A stretch of DNA of 64,000 nucleotides from Sideroxydans sp. (GCA_027310725.1 DAIDAG010000039.1:1-64000), one strand, 5' to 3'. Positions 35,884 to 46,087 are shown, numbered from the stretch's first letter. Program-made: numbers and translations. Notes: a model not told the origin generated them from the letters alone.

Positions 35884-37434
35884 ATGGATCAGACTACGCC
35901 TATTCCTGTCGTTGATCTATTTGCTGGCCCAGGCGGTCTGGGAGAGGGGTTCTCCGCTCTTGATGAAGGCAAAGCATTCAAAATCCTTGTTTCAGCCGAG
36001 ATGGACCCCGCAGCACACAGCACGCTCAGATTGAGAGCCTTCTACCGGATATTGAAGAACAAGGGAGGTGCATCTCTTGATAGTTATTATCGCTTCTGCA
36101 ACGGAAAGTCTGATGTTCCTTGGGATGACGAAACGAAGTGGGCATGGGATGAGGCGGTAAATGAGGCCAAGTGTATTACTCTCGGCAGTGAGGAGGGGAA
36201 CAAGGTTCTCAATTCGATTATTGACAATGCCGCGTTGGGTGCAGACACGCCTTGGATTCTCATTGGCGGGCCACCTTGCCAAGCATATTCATTGGTCGGG
36301 CGCGCGAGAAATCGGGGGAATACCGAATACAAGGCTGAAGAAGATCACCGCCATTACCTTTACAAAGAATACCTGAGAATAATTGCGCAATATCATCCAT
36401 CGATTTTCGTAATGGAAAATGTGAAGGGAATCCTTTCCGCAAAGGTCAATGGCGAAAAAATATTCCACTCCATTCTGCGTGACCTGTCGGATCCACAACT
36501 TGCAACCAAGAACAAGTCCGGCCTGGGATACAAAATCTATTCGCTTGTTGTCCCAACTCTTTTCACGAAAGGCATGAATCCCGAGAATATTGATGTTCAC
36601 GATTTTATCATCCGGGCAGAAAGTTACGGTATTCCGCAGGCAAGACATCGAGTCATTCTTCTGGGGGTACGGGAGGACATTGATGTTGTGCCTCCGCTTC
36701 TGAACAAAATGCCAGAATCGAATGTTGAAGATGCAATATCTGCCCTTCCTCGATTGCGCAGTCGCCTTAGCAAGGAAGCAGACAGCCCGGAAAATTGGTC
36801 TGCCAAGGTTGAGAAATTTCGATTGGAGCTTATTCGAGAAGCATCCAAGGCGAAGGGCCGGGAACAATTGGTCGAGATACTCAAAATGTATGACGGTCAC
36901 ATCACGTCCGCTCTCAACCACGGCTCATTGAGAATTGAAAGACTGAACCCGGAACAATTGGCGAATCCGCTCTTGGGTCCCTGGTATCACGATGACAAGT
37001 TGAATGTGTGGCTGAATCATGAGAGCAGAGGCCACATGGAAAGCGATCTTCGACGATACCTTTATGCATCTGCTTTCGCCTTGGCCGCTGATCACTCCCC
37101 CAAGGGACATGATGAATTCAATCTTGCCAAGCTGAGTCCAAACCACCTGAACTGGAAAACAGGCAAATTCGCGGATCGATTCAGAGTGCAGATGTACAAC
37201 CGGCCAGCTACAACAGTGACCAGCCATATTTCAAAAGATGGTCACTACTTCATCCATCCGGATCCGTCGCAATGCCGAAGTCTTACCGTTCGCGAAGCTG
37301 CGAGACTGCAAACATTCCCGGATAACTATTTCTTCCAGGGAAATCGTACCCAGCAATTTCATCAGGTTGGTAATGCGGTACCCCCCTTGCTTGCCTACCA
37401 AATTGCTTCAGCTGTAAAACAGCTTTTCACATAG
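35884..37434 (+). CDS. DNA (cytosine-5-)-methyltransferase
   Basis: A 516-residue C5 cytosine methyltransferase. Motif I is VVDLFAGPGGLGEGF (SAM binding); motif IV with the catalytic cysteine is GGPPCQAYSLVGRARNRG; motif VI is FVMENVKGIL; motif VIII is QARHRVILLGVR; the target-recognition region lies around 300-440; motifs IX-X are RSLTVREAARLQTFPD and QVGNAVPPLLAYQIA. It is longer than Dcm-type enzymes of about 400-470 residues because of an insert between motifs II and IV. It should protect host DNA and mark self for the neighbouring Z1/AIPR operon. Recognition sequence unknown. Confidence 0.95.
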   Translation: MDQTTPIPVVDLFAGPGGLGEGFSALDEGKAFKILVSAEMDPAAHSTLRLRAFYRILKNKGGASLDSYYRFCNGKSDVPWDDETKWAWDEAVNEAKCITLGSEEGNKVLNSIIDNAALGADTPWILIGGPPCQAYSLVGRARNRGNTEYKAEEDHRHYLYKEYLRIIAQYHPSIFVMENVKGILSAKVNGEKIFHSILRDLSDPQLATKNKSGLGYKIYSLVVPTLFTKGMNPENIDVHDFIIRAESYGIPQARHRVILLGVREDIDVVPPLLNKMPESNVEDAISALPRLRSRLSKEADSPENWSAKVEKFRLELIREASKAKGREQLVEILKMYDGHITSALNHGSLRIERLNPEQLANPLLGPWYHDDKLNVWLNHESRGHMESDLRRYLYASAFALAADHSPKGHDEFNLAKLSPNHLNWKTGKFADRFRVQMYNRPATTVTSHISKDGHYFIHPDPSQCRSLTVREAARLQTFPDNYFFQGNRTQQFHQVGNAVPPLLAYQIASAVKQLFT

Positions 37435-37469
37435 CGCGCACAATTCCCTCTTTAATCATTCATTGCCAA

Positions 37470-39581
37470 CTAGGCATTTGTCGTGTGCCGAAAGCCTTCG
37501 TCCTCAGCAGCCTCTTTTAGCTTCAGCAACTTCTTCCAGTCTTTCTCCAAGGCGATCTTGACGAAGCTTTGCGTGGTGCTGGCTTTCTGGATAAGCGATC
37601 GATCAGTTGTCGAGAATAAGGTGGCGCAATTTGGCCATGCAAGTAGTGCTTTCCAGTAGCCAGAAAAAGTCAGCTCAAAGACTTTCTCTTGAACGTTAAT
37701 ACCATCATCTATGGCGCCTTGTTTCTTGCCATCCGCCTTCTGAAGCTTGAACTCATCCTTTTCAATTGTTAGCGCATTTAATGACGGCACGGTCAACTCA
37801 AGATTCATGACATCGTTCCAGCATTGATCTTTCTTGCACCACTCCCCGACGTTACGCTCGCCTTCTGGCGGATTAACCAGGATATCCTGAATTTGCTGTC
37901 CCATGCTGGATAGTGCGCTCGACAATTCCGCCCCCACCTCTTGCCTGTTCCAGATTGACTCCAAATCTATTTCTCTACCTTGGCTTCGTGCCAGATGACC
38001 CAGCTTGGCAATAGTGTAGGTCACAATATTTGCCCTGTAACCTCCCTCGTACCACCCTCCCCTTGCTTCATCCACGATCCTCTCCATGAATCTCCATATC
38101 ATGGCGACAGACATCATATGTCTGAAATAGGTCTCGCCGTATTGCGGGCTGATTGTTTCCCAGTACTCCGCTTGGCCGATATCCTTTCCACCATCAAACT
38201 TGGCAGCAAATCTTATGAAATTTTTCTGTGCGCCAAGACTGACCCAGTGGGGCTTCTCATTCCATGTGTTGTCGTATTTCGCCAGGTCCGTTTTGTTGAC
38301 TAGCTGATTGGGAGGATATTCGCTATCGAAAGCATTCTTCTGGGACTGACTCAGGTAGAGACGTTCGTTTTGATACTGCCCACGTGACCGTTCGTAAAAC
38401 CACTTGCTTTGAATACGAATCCCAGCTCTCGCAGGGGTAAGCAGCCGTCGCGATATTTCTTCCATCTTCCTGTGGAATGGATGATTGGCGAAAAAATCAG
38501 CAACGTTCACTTTGTTCTGAGTGTTGGCGTATTCTGCAATTCTTGGAACCAGATCGTGTGCCTCGGCTTGGCCAACCGTCGTCAGCTTCATTTGCACAGA
38601 GACATTCTCCAGGGAAAGCCGATCTTTTTTCCTGGCTGTCAGCACACTGGCCGTTGTCTGCCCCCCATTTACAATTTGCAGGTCAGTAATTCTTGTTATG
38701 GTTGGCTGACCATTAATGCTTTCAATTTCCACATCGGATGCGGTAGCCGCAATCCCGTTGTTATAGGCAAAAAAGAGGTGTGGCTGATCTTGGATGGTCT
38801 TTCTTATGCCTTTGTTCACGCCACCACGCATGCCAAGGAATGATCGTACATTACCTTCCAGCAACCGACTTCCGTAGCGATCAAAGAGGTCGGCAAGAAG
38901 ATTGCCTCTGATGATACATAAATAGGATTTGCAGGAATTGTCCCCAGTAGCTTCTATGCAGGGAATTCCAGCTTGGCCGAAGTCGGACAACTCGATTTCG
39001 ACCAGTTCTCGTTCCCGGCTGGACTGATACAGAGCCATGAGTCTTGGCAAATCCCAGATATGACGCTCGAACGGTATTCCTGCAACCTCGCCCTGGAGTT
39101 CTTCCTTGAACTTGCTGCTCAGACTCAGGTTGGTGAAGATGTGAAGCCTGATCCGGCTAATTTTCTTTCGCTCGTTGTACAGCTGATAGGCCAGTTCATA
39201 GGCCGGGTTGGCCTCGGTAATCTTCTCGAAGAGATTATTTTCAATGGATTCGCGGACAAAGTTCTCTAACCAACCCGAGAGCTCGACTGCGCTGCCAGTG
39301 CTGAACGTGGCTGGCTGCGCAATGTCGCTCCACTTTCCAACAACAAGACCGAGGCTTCCGTCAGACTCCTCAAGGTGGGTATATCCGTGCAACTTCAGGG
39401 TCCTGTTTCTCCGGCCAGTCCCTTCCCACTCAGCCTGTTCAAACTCCCCGAAGACAGGATCCTCTTCTAGGCGTTCTGCAACCTCATTGACGAATGCGAG
39501 CGTATCAACCAGATGGCTTGCCTTGCTTCTTCTGGCGACAATCTGGCCAAGTTCGACGAGAAACTCTTCAGGATGCAGCAT
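37470..39581 (-). CDS. AIPR family protein (abortive-phage-infection type)
   Basis: A 703-residue protein of the AIPR family. The diagnostic centre is present: LLEGNVRSFLGMRGGVNKGIRKTI, then FFAYNNGIAATASDVEI and DLQIVNGGQTTASVLTA. AIPR proteins occur in phage-defence operons and are thought to act as nucleases or effectors. The ATG at 39581 has AGGAGG upstream and overlaps the PD-(D/E)XK gene by 14 bp; an alternative upstream start would add 25 poorly matching residues. Last gene of a four-gene operon (GHKL ATPase, Z1, PD-(D/E)XK, AIPR). It ends 35 bp from the convergent methyltransferase gene. Confidence 0.9.
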   Translation of the reverse strand: MLHPEEFLVELGQIVARRSKASHLVDTLAFVNEVAERLEEDPVFGEFEQAEWEGTGRRNRTLKLHGYTHLEESDGSLGLVVGKWSDIAQPATFSTGSAVELSGWLENFVRESIENNLFEKITEANPAYELAYQLYNERKKISRIRLHIFTNLSLSSKFKEELQGEVAGIPFERHIWDLPRLMALYQSSRERELVEIELSDFGQAGIPCIEATGDNSCKSYLCIIRGNLLADLFDRYGSRLLEGNVRSFLGMRGGVNKGIRKTIQDQPHLFFAYNNGIAATASDVEIESINGQPTITRITDLQIVNGGQTTASVLTARKKDRLSLENVSVQMKLTTVGQAEAHDLVPRIAEYANTQNKVNVADFFANHPFHRKMEEISRRLLTPARAGIRIQSKWFYERSRGQYQNERLYLSQSQKNAFDSEYPPNQLVNKTDLAKYDNTWNEKPHWVSLGAQKNFIRFAAKFDGGKDIGQAEYWETISPQYGETYFRHMMSVAMIWRFMERIVDEARGGWYEGGYRANIVTYTIAKLGHLARSQGREIDLESIWNRQEVGAELSSALSSMGQQIQDILVNPPEGERNVGEWCKKDQCWNDVMNLELTVPSLNALTIEKDEFKLQKADGKKQGAIDDGINVQEKVFELTFSGYWKALLAWPNCATLFSTTDRSLIQKASTTQSFVKIALEKDWKKLLKLKEAAEDEGFRHTTNA

Positions 39582-40554
39582 CCGCCCCCTCCTCAGCAAT
39601 TCTGAATGGCGCAATAGCGGACAGTGCAAGACTGTAGGAGATATCTGTAACCCCATTCGGCACGATTGACGTGCTCAAGCGGGGAAACCCGGCTGCTACC
39701 AGATATTTTTCTCTCTTCATGATGTTGAAGCACGCAGACTCATAGCATTCATGTTCGACATAGCCAGCCTCAAGCAGGTGTTCTCTGAAAACCAACAGTC
39801 CATTAGGAGCGCTGTATAACAAGCTTTCCAGTTCAGCAATCAGACCCATGAGACACAGGCAGTTGTTCTCGTCAGGAGCTGCTTCTCTCAAATAATATAT
39901 CCAGAGTTGAATAGGTGTAGTGGCTGATTCGAGCTGCTCGATAGAAGCTATCCCAACGCGATCCGCAGTAGGAGCTACGGCCTTGACCTCTACCGCCAAG
40001 TCGGAGAATACAAAATCCTGGTCAGTCTTGCGGGGGCCGGTCCAGGCAAAGACAATATCTGCCATGCCACCTTGGCTACTTTTCAAAAATGACCTGAGTG
40101 CAAGCAATTCTGCCATCAGCCCTTTGATTTGAAACTTTTCAAGGCAGCCAGCGTTTCCGCTCTGGAACAGCTTTTTCCAAAGAAGCAGTCGTTGCTTGAA
40201 CAGATTAATCAGCGCGGCCTGGCTGGGAACCAAGGCGGCCGCGTCAACAAGATCTTGGCATAGACGACCAAAGACCTGTTCCAGTTCATTTCGGGTCAGG
40301 CGGAGTACCATCAACCAACTGCCACCAGCTCGTTGATGACGAAAATACTCCAGGGCTTTCGTGCCAATATCAATTTCTGGCGGTCGGCTGTTTATCTCGA
40401 TGGCAAGCAGCACATTGCCAGCACCATCCATGCCTGCCTGAATATTGTGAAGAGACTCAACAGCAAGGCGAACCAGCCTGAAGTCTCCCTCCATTAGAGA
40501 TTCGCCAACACTTTTCTGACGAAGCTCCTGCCAGAGCGACTCAATCTTCGTCAT
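39568..40554 (-). CDS. PD-(D/E)XK motif protein (DUF4420-like)
   Basis: A 328-residue protein. The nuclease core is visible as IKGLMAELLAL (first acidic helix), then DQDFVFSDLAVEVKAVAP, where Asp and the E-V-K pair fit the PD-(D/E)XK signature. In Z1-containing restriction/defence operons this family (DUF4420) is a standard member. The second of two adjacent ATGs (40554) is 7 bp from AGGAG and is chosen; ATG 40557 is possible. It overlaps the Z1 stop by 14 bp and the AIPR start by 14 bp, so expression is tightly coupled. Confidence 0.87.
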   Translation of the reverse strand: MTKIESLWQELRQKSVGESLMEGDFRLVRLAVESLHNIQAGMDGAGNVLLAIEINSRPPEIDIGTKALEYFRHQRAGGSWLMVLRLTRNELEQVFGRLCQDLVDAAALVPSQAALINLFKQRLLLWKKLFQSGNAGCLEKFQIKGLMAELLALRSFLKSSQGGMADIVFAWTGPRKTDQDFVFSDLAVEVKAVAPTADRVGIASIEQLESATTPIQLWIYYLREAAPDENNCLCLMGLIAELESLLYSAPNGLLVFREHLLEAGYVEHECYESACFNIMKREKYLVAAGFPRLSTSIVPNGVTDISYSLALSAIAPFRIAEEGADAAS

Positions 40555-43285
40555 CATTGAGCTCCTCTTCATTCCCGAATATCGCACGCATGGCCACCTT
40601 GTTCAGACGATAGACCACCTTCTTTTCGTCATCAGAAGCGTTGGGGTCAAAATCAGGGAAGCTCAGGCTGATGGCAACCATGATGGGAGCTTCGATTTCC
40701 TCCGGGCGCATCATTTTCTCTGGATCTTCCTTGGGAGAGACGCACTGAATAAAGTGGATCGTCAACAATGGCCGAGACCGGAAGTCCCTAAACATGTAAC
40801 CAGGAATTCTCTCTCCTTTCTTCGGATCTTTTGCTCGCTCCTCCTCCCAGTTATTGCGCGTCAATTCAATTTCCTGCTGCGACATGCCAACCATTTCGTC
40901 AGTATTGTCGCCAACGCGTTGCTTGTTCAGTTTCAGATAATCAGTTTTCGAGAGGCCTCTCTCAAACTGCCGCTCTCTGCACCGAATAGGGCTTGATGTT
41001 CCATCATTCAGGAGAACTATAGTGTCAGGTACTGCCCCCCCCTTCCCTTGAGGAATGCAAATGTCCCAAGACTCCAACTCTGAAACCTTGTTTTCTGCGA
41101 TGAATTTGACCAGTGGCCGATCCTGATCTGCCAGGAAATCCATGTTCATGTTGCTGATGTTCAGCTCAGATAGAAAGGTGGCAATTTTCGATTTGCTGAT
41201 TCCTGTCCACAGATAACGAGAACCACCGAGCCATCTATCTTCTGAGCCTTCTGTGATTGCGGGTCCGAGGGAGCTGATCAGTCGATTTGCGATCTTGATA
41301 TTTTCCTCATGCAGATTCCCAGCCTTGGGTACATAGGCTGTTTCAGTCCCGTGTGCACTAAGAGAAATTCGCTGTTCAATCTGATCAGAATTTTTCATCT
41401 TGTTCTGAGCAGTAACGATAAGAGTGTCTGGATGAGCTTTCACGCGTATGCCAAATTGTGATGGCTGCATGCGATTTGCACTCATTCGCCTGAAATCTCT
41501 GCGAAGTTCGCTGACGGCAGTTGCGATATGTGCGTACCAGTCTTGAGCATCTTTATCCATCCAAATCCGAAAAACATCCTCGTATCCGGGACGATAGCCA
41601 AACCATCGGCCCATTTGCAGCAGCGTGTCATAGGCCTTCGAGTTGCGATAGAAGTAGCTGACGCACAGCCCTTCGAGAGTGAGTCCGCGGGAAAGGGTCA
41701 AGCCGCCAATGGCAATTACCCTTCGGCCTTTTGCTGTATTTTTGTATACCGAATAATTCAGCTTTTCTTCGTCAACGGATTTCTGATTGATTGTAAGTAC
41801 CGTTACAGATGCGATGGCGTCATAGAGTGCTTTCCGAACATCATTCCATGAAAATTCAAGGTCACCATATTCCGCATCCCATAGGCTGTACAGATTTGTG
41901 AGTTCGGGATGGCTCTCCCAAGAAGTGCTAAGCAGGTACTGCTTTATTTCCTCCTGCAGTCCCCAACCAAATTTCTGAACCTTCTCTTTGACTTTTTTCT
42001 GAACGTCATTGAACCGACTGACATTGATAAGCATGGATCGGTGCTTCAGGCTTTCCTTTCTGAGATCGCGCATTGCACAGCTCAGAAAAAAGATCCGGAT
42101 GGCATCTTTAAGACTGCCGGGAATATCTTCTACCTGAAGCGTTTTATCGTGTTTGTAGGGCAAAAGCCCTTCAGCATCATCAATAACCTTCAGCTGAGAA
42201 TAATGCTCCCCATCCTCCAGGAAAATGCTGCTGGCTCCGATGTAGTTGGATGGAGTATTGAGGCTGTATATGAAATCGGAAGGAAACAGGTCTTGGTCGT
42301 TGTCGGGATTAATGAAGATGTTGGCAAAAGGTGTCGCAGTGTAGGCAACATAGCTTGATCGCGAAAACTTCCGGCGAATTTCTCGAATGAGGCGATTTAT
42401 GGTTGCGGGGTCTTCATCTTTTTTGGTGTTGACGGACGCATTGTCGGCTTCATCGTCAATCATGAGAAATGGAACAGTAAGGAGATCCGATCCTGCGGGT
42501 ATCTGCTTGTTAAGCCATGTGTCGAGTTGCTTCAGAGGGCTTATGTTCTTCTTCATCACAAAAAGCACGGGCTCTTGAATGTTTCTTAATGGAATCCCTC
42601 CCAACGCAACGGCATTGTTTGTAAGGAAGTCCGAATTTACTGAGGTAAGGACGTTGGCTGAACGGTTCCGATAGATACCGGCTCCAATGGGAATTGTGTT
42701 TGCATTTCTATCCAGTACGTCTTGACTGTTTCGGCCGACAAAACCCTCATCCAGCCGTTCTTGAGTCTGCCGGCGAAGGTCTTCGATTATGCCTGTCAGC
42801 AGAACAATAACCTTGTATCCTGCGTCCGCAGCTTTAGCGATCAGTCCGGTATAGCTTGCAGTTTTCCCTGATTGAACATCCCCCATGACGAGCCCGCGCA
42901 ATTGCCACCCACTCTCGTCAGTTGGGTTTCCACACTCCGTAAGAATTTTGTCGGTATCTTCGTCCAGAACTCGGACAATTTCGTCGGCTCGTCCACTGGA
43001 AGTCAGCAACCGCCTATAGCTGTCCCAGTAATGCCACTTCACGCCTCCCTTGACGTCAGACAGCCAAGGCAAATGGTCTTTCTTGTGCATTACCTCGCCA
43101 ACGGTATGCGTAACGCCTATGGTTGCCTCAAGGCGGCTTCGGATATCTGCCAATATTTCCTGATTCAGGGTCCCGTCCAGCATTACCAACTTTCCGAGAA
43201 CTTCTTCAAGTAGTTCGTCTGTAAGAGGGCGGCCATTAATAACGCTCATGGCTATTCCCATGTGATCCATTTGCATTGAGCTCAT
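40541..43285 (-). CDS. Z1 domain superfamily 2 helicase-like ATPase
   Basis: A 914-residue Z1 protein. The ATPase has Walker A GLVMGDVQSGKTASY (Lys141), Walker B FLMIDDEADNASV, motif III SYVAYTATPFANIF, and arginine-finger motif QMGRWFGYRPGYEDVFRI. The central Z1 domain (VIAIGGLTLSRGLTLEGL) is characteristic. Z1 proteins are found with GHKL ATPases, PD-(D/E)XK proteins and DNA methyltransferases in anti-phage restriction systems, where they probably translocate on DNA. Its ATG overlaps the upstream stop (ATGA). Very clear assignment; mechanism inferred from the family. Confidence 0.93.
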   Translation of the reverse strand: MSSMQMDHMGIAMSVINGRPLTDELLEEVLGKLVMLDGTLNQEILADIRSRLEATIGVTHTVGEVMHKKDHLPWLSDVKGGVKWHYWDSYRRLLTSSGRADEIVRVLDEDTDKILTECGNPTDESGWQLRGLVMGDVQSGKTASYTGLIAKAADAGYKVIVLLTGIIEDLRRQTQERLDEGFVGRNSQDVLDRNANTIPIGAGIYRNRSANVLTSVNSDFLTNNAVALGGIPLRNIQEPVLFVMKKNISPLKQLDTWLNKQIPAGSDLLTVPFLMIDDEADNASVNTKKDEDPATINRLIREIRRKFSRSSYVAYTATPFANIFINPDNDQDLFPSDFIYSLNTPSNYIGASSIFLEDGEHYSQLKVIDDAEGLLPYKHDKTLQVEDIPGSLKDAIRIFFLSCAMRDLRKESLKHRSMLINVSRFNDVQKKVKEKVQKFGWGLQEEIKQYLLSTSWESHPELTNLYSLWDAEYGDLEFSWNDVRKALYDAIASVTVLTINQKSVDEEKLNYSVYKNTAKGRRVIAIGGLTLSRGLTLEGLCVSYFYRNSKAYDTLLQMGRWFGYRPGYEDVFRIWMDKDAQDWYAHIATAVSELRRDFRRMSANRMQPSQFGIRVKAHPDTLIVTAQNKMKNSDQIEQRISLSAHGTETAYVPKAGNLHEENIKIANRLISSLGPAITEGSEDRWLGGSRYLWTGISKSKIATFLSELNISNMNMDFLADQDRPLVKFIAENKVSELESWDICIPQGKGGAVPDTIVLLNDGTSSPIRCRERQFERGLSKTDYLKLNKQRVGDNTDEMVGMSQQEIELTRNNWEEERAKDPKKGERIPGYMFRDFRSRPLLTIHFIQCVSPKEDPEKMMRPEEIEAPIMVAISLSFPDFDPNASDDEKKVVYRLNKVAMRAIFGNEEELNDDED

Positions 43286-44748
43286 TCCGATAGTTCCTCA
43301 AGGATTCTGCTGTGGTGTTGGGGATAGCGTGCCAGGGGGTCAATGTTGAGTACGGCGGGAACATCAAGCCCGGTGATCCGAATGATGTTTGTTGCCAGTT
43401 CAATCAGTTCATGGATAAGACCTTCAGCGTCCGGATGACGGTGATCAGAACACATGTCTGCATAGATTGACTCTAGCGGGAGCGACCCAGTCAGCAATTC
43501 CAGGACGGCCTGGAGAATGCTCTGTTCCTCCTTGTCCAGTTTTTCGGAAAGGCTGGATATGGCGGGATGCTCACTGTTGATCTCATAACGAAATACCCCG
43601 TGCCTCGGTTCGATGCGCTGCCATAGAGGGACAAACTTTCCGTTCTTTTCTTTTCTGCCAGGATAAGTGATGGTTTTCCGACTTGAGCTGACGAAATGCG
43701 GTATCAAATCCCTGAGCCGGTTTCTGACGATATCTGGGGGGTAGGCAACTGACTTTTTGATGTCCAGTCCCCAAAGGTCATCAAGGGAGTTCGGGATGTC
43801 AACCTGAACACGAGTCAATTTGAAAAACTCGTCCTTGGGGACCAGTCGAAACCAAGTGCCCCAGATGACCAGCCGTCGGTTCCGATAGACATAGAATCCC
43901 TGACTTCCCCTGAGTCCGCTCCGCCCGCCTGCTGTCTCGATTTCTTCCGTCGAAAGATGACTGATTGGGGGAAGCACATAGGGCTTCACGGTAATTGTGG
44001 CGTCTCTGACCCTGATTTCCTGCCCCTCTAGGGGTTGCCTGAAATTGTTGTCTTTCAAGAAAGGATCCATCGGTCTCACTTTGACTCCGTTTACATAAAT
44101 CTCAACAGGATCAAAGTTGCCTTCTTTCTGGGAATATCTGTGAAAGACAAAACCGAGATGGTGGAGCAACTCGGACATCCGAGTTTTCATTTCTTCCTGT
44201 GGGCTGGAAGATCCAGACATCATTCTGTCGAGGGATTGCCAAACGACAAGTGTTCCTGAGAGCTTGCCTGCCAGATCTTGATAGAGTGGCAGTTGTTCCA
44301 GTTCTCGCTGGTCTGGAACCAGCACTACCCATTTTCCATCGGTCAGGCTCTGAAGATAATCAATATCCCAGCATCGAGCATGAATTGCGCCATTCTTCTT
44401 GCTTACAACCGTAAGTTTCCGACACTGCGACAAGGAGGCTGTTTTCAAACCAAGCCCGAACCTCCCCAGGTCATGATGAGCCCTTAGAGCATTCGGATTG
44501 CTGCTCCCATGGCGCATTGCGTTTGTCAGTTCAGTCGCATCCATGCCGTGGCCATCATCAAGGATTGCCACAAATGGGTCACGGCTTGCATCATATTCAA
44601 TCAAAATATGGGGAGCGCCGGCAGAAATGCTGTTGTCTACAATATCTGCTATTGCCGTTTCTGTTGTGTAACCTACGGCGCGCATAGATTCAATCAGCGA
44701 CACTGGGTCCGGGATTACTTCTAGCGATTGAATCAATTCAGACCCCAA
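43282..44748 (-). CDS. MutL-like GHKL ATPase of the Z1 defence operon
   Basis: A 488-residue GHKL ATPase. Motif N is TAIADIVDNSISAGA, G1 is ILDDGHGMDATEL, and G2 is GRFGLGLKTASLSQC, as in MutL/Hsp90/MORC proteins. A transducer-like second domain follows (RNRRLVIWGTWFRL, then KLTRVQVDIPNSLDDLWGLDIKKS, where the conserved lysine is expected). It heads the operon with Z1, PD-(D/E)XK and AIPR genes. The only start that keeps the ATP-binding N-terminus is TTG 44748, with no clear ribosome site, so translation may be weak or the start misjudged by a few codons. Confidence 0.88.
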   Translation of the reverse strand: MGSELIQSLEVIPDPVSLIESMRAVGYTTETAIADIVDNSISAGAPHILIEYDASRDPFVAILDDGHGMDATELTNAMRHGSSNPNALRAHHDLGRFGLGLKTASLSQCRKLTVVSKKNGAIHARCWDIDYLQSLTDGKWVVLVPDQRELEQLPLYQDLAGKLSGTLVVWQSLDRMMSGSSSPQEEMKTRMSELLHHLGFVFHRYSQKEGNFDPVEIYVNGVKVRPMDPFLKDNNFRQPLEGQEIRVRDATITVKPYVLPPISHLSTEEIETAGGRSGLRGSQGFYVYRNRRLVIWGTWFRLVPKDEFFKLTRVQVDIPNSLDDLWGLDIKKSVAYPPDIVRNRLRDLIPHFVSSSRKTITYPGRKEKNGKFVPLWQRIEPRHGVFRYEINSEHPAISSLSEKLDKEEQSILQAVLELLTGSLPLESIYADMCSDHRHPDAEGLIHELIELATNIIRITGLDVPAVLNIDPLARYPQHHSRILEELSE

Positions 44749-44966
44749 GAATTTGCATGATCAATATGAAGATTATTGACGGTCCTGCCGAACGCTCCCA
44801 TCTGGAGTCTGACCAACGCCTGTCAATATGCTCCCCACTCGAATAATAACCGCTTTGGAGGGTAGCTGGTATATGCCAGCGTAGGTAAACTTGAACGATC
44901 CTTAGGTCGTGGGCATGAAACACTCTATGTCATGCAAACCGGTGAATAGGCTCATGCGCTCGTCCG
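44749..44966. promoter_or_regulatory. Probable promoter region of the Z1/AIPR operon
   Basis: 218 bp between the receiver gene and the GHKL ATPase gene on the same strand, the longest gap in this stretch, so it likely holds the operon promoter. No confident -35/-10 or operator was found. Confidence 0.35.
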
Positions 44967-46061
44967 CTATTTGCGTTTGCAGAGCTCTAGGAGTATTTCG
45001 GCACTGATGTCTGGCTGACCAATGCGGCCAAGATAAGATGAATATCGTTGAACTAGGTTTGGCACGAAGTGCGGTGCAACTGATGCGAAGCGCTTGGGAA
45101 TCAATGTGGGTATTTCTTCCGAATTAATGGTACGAACTTCCTGAAAATCCACCAACCAAGGGCCCTTGTCATCCAATGGAGGCAAGAAATGCGTGGCTAT
45201 CTCGTGACCTTGAGTAGCGTGACTGCGCAATTCCTTTTCTGCCCGTTCCTTTTTCTTACTGCTTTCACCGAGAAGTTGTTCCTTCCATTGACCCCATACC
45301 AACATCGGATTGCACACCGCCAGCATAAGATGGCTCGGCGGCTTGTTGGCCATGTTGCAGCGCGGTGTGAGAACAACGTGAACCTGGCCGTCCAGATCTA
45401 GAATATCTCCAGTGTCGAGCCTATCCGCATACAAAGCCGGCACGATGTAGAACTCGTCTGGATGGTGGATTACCGGAGGCTGTGCCAGTGAGTCGGCAAT
45501 ATGCGAAGCTGTCTGGCGGGCAATGACACCAGCGATCATTTTCTTGTCCAGCTCTTTTGACCACCGAGTCTCCCAGCGGCGCCATATAGACTGATTGAAG
45601 AGCCGCGCGGTCTCTTTTTCGATACGGTTGCGGGTAGCTTCCATGGCGGCCATCAAACCGGCTTGGTCGGAAAACCCTTGGAGAATCTTCTCCGCCTCCC
45701 CACCCCGTTTGCTATGGACACGTATGTTGGAGGCGAGTACGGCTGAGCTTGCCTCGCCGTCGTACCCGCTATACACGACTGTTGGAATGCCGACTTCTTC
45801 CAACAATATTTGAAGCACATCATTACCGAGAGGCTGTGCGGCTCCGGTTTCGTCGTCTCCGTCTGGCAGCCTGAGGTCAATGACAGCGCAATTCAGACGC
45901 GTACGGGAAAGCGTTTGCAGCGCCTCTCGCTTGCTTGCAGCGAAGGTTGATCGAAATTTGAAAGGGCTCGAAGGATTGCGGTTGAAATCACGAATATCCC
46001 TATCCCAACTGTCTCTCGTTCCTTTATCGTCTTCTACGATCAATATCTCACATACTTCCAC
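44967..46061 (-). CDS. Receiver-domain protein with unknown C-terminal domain
   Basis: A 364-residue protein. Residues 1-130 form a receiver domain: acidic ILIVEDDKGTRD, phospho-acceptor aspartate in CAVIDLRLPDGDD, serine in VVYSGYDG and lysine in RVHSKRGG. Residues 130-364 match no domain known to me: a helical part (RNRIEKETARLFNQSIWRRWETRW), then a beta-rich part with GDILDLDGQVHVVLTPRCNMA and a charged insert. No DNA-binding helix-turn-helix is evident. Start is GTG 46061 after GAGGA. It lies 26 bp downstream of the dual-GHKL kinase, its likely partner. The C-terminal part may be the effector. Confidence 0.85.
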   Translation of the reverse strand: MEVCEILIVEDDKGTRDSWDRDIRDFNRNPSSPFKFRSTFAASKREALQTLSRTRLNCAVIDLRLPDGDDETGAAQPLGNDVLQILLEEVGIPTVVYSGYDGEASSAVLASNIRVHSKRGGEAEKILQGFSDQAGLMAAMEATRNRIEKETARLFNQSIWRRWETRWSKELDKKMIAGVIARQTASHIADSLAQPPVIHHPDEFYIVPALYADRLDTGDILDLDGQVHVVLTPRCNMANKPPSHLMLAVCNPMLVWGQWKEQLLGESSKKKERAEKELRSHATQGHEIATHFLPPLDDKGPWLVDFQEVRTINSEEIPTLIPKRFASVAPHFVPNLVQRYSSYLGRIGQPDISAEILLELCKRK

Positions 46062-46087
46062 TTTTATATCCTCATCTAATGTGATAA

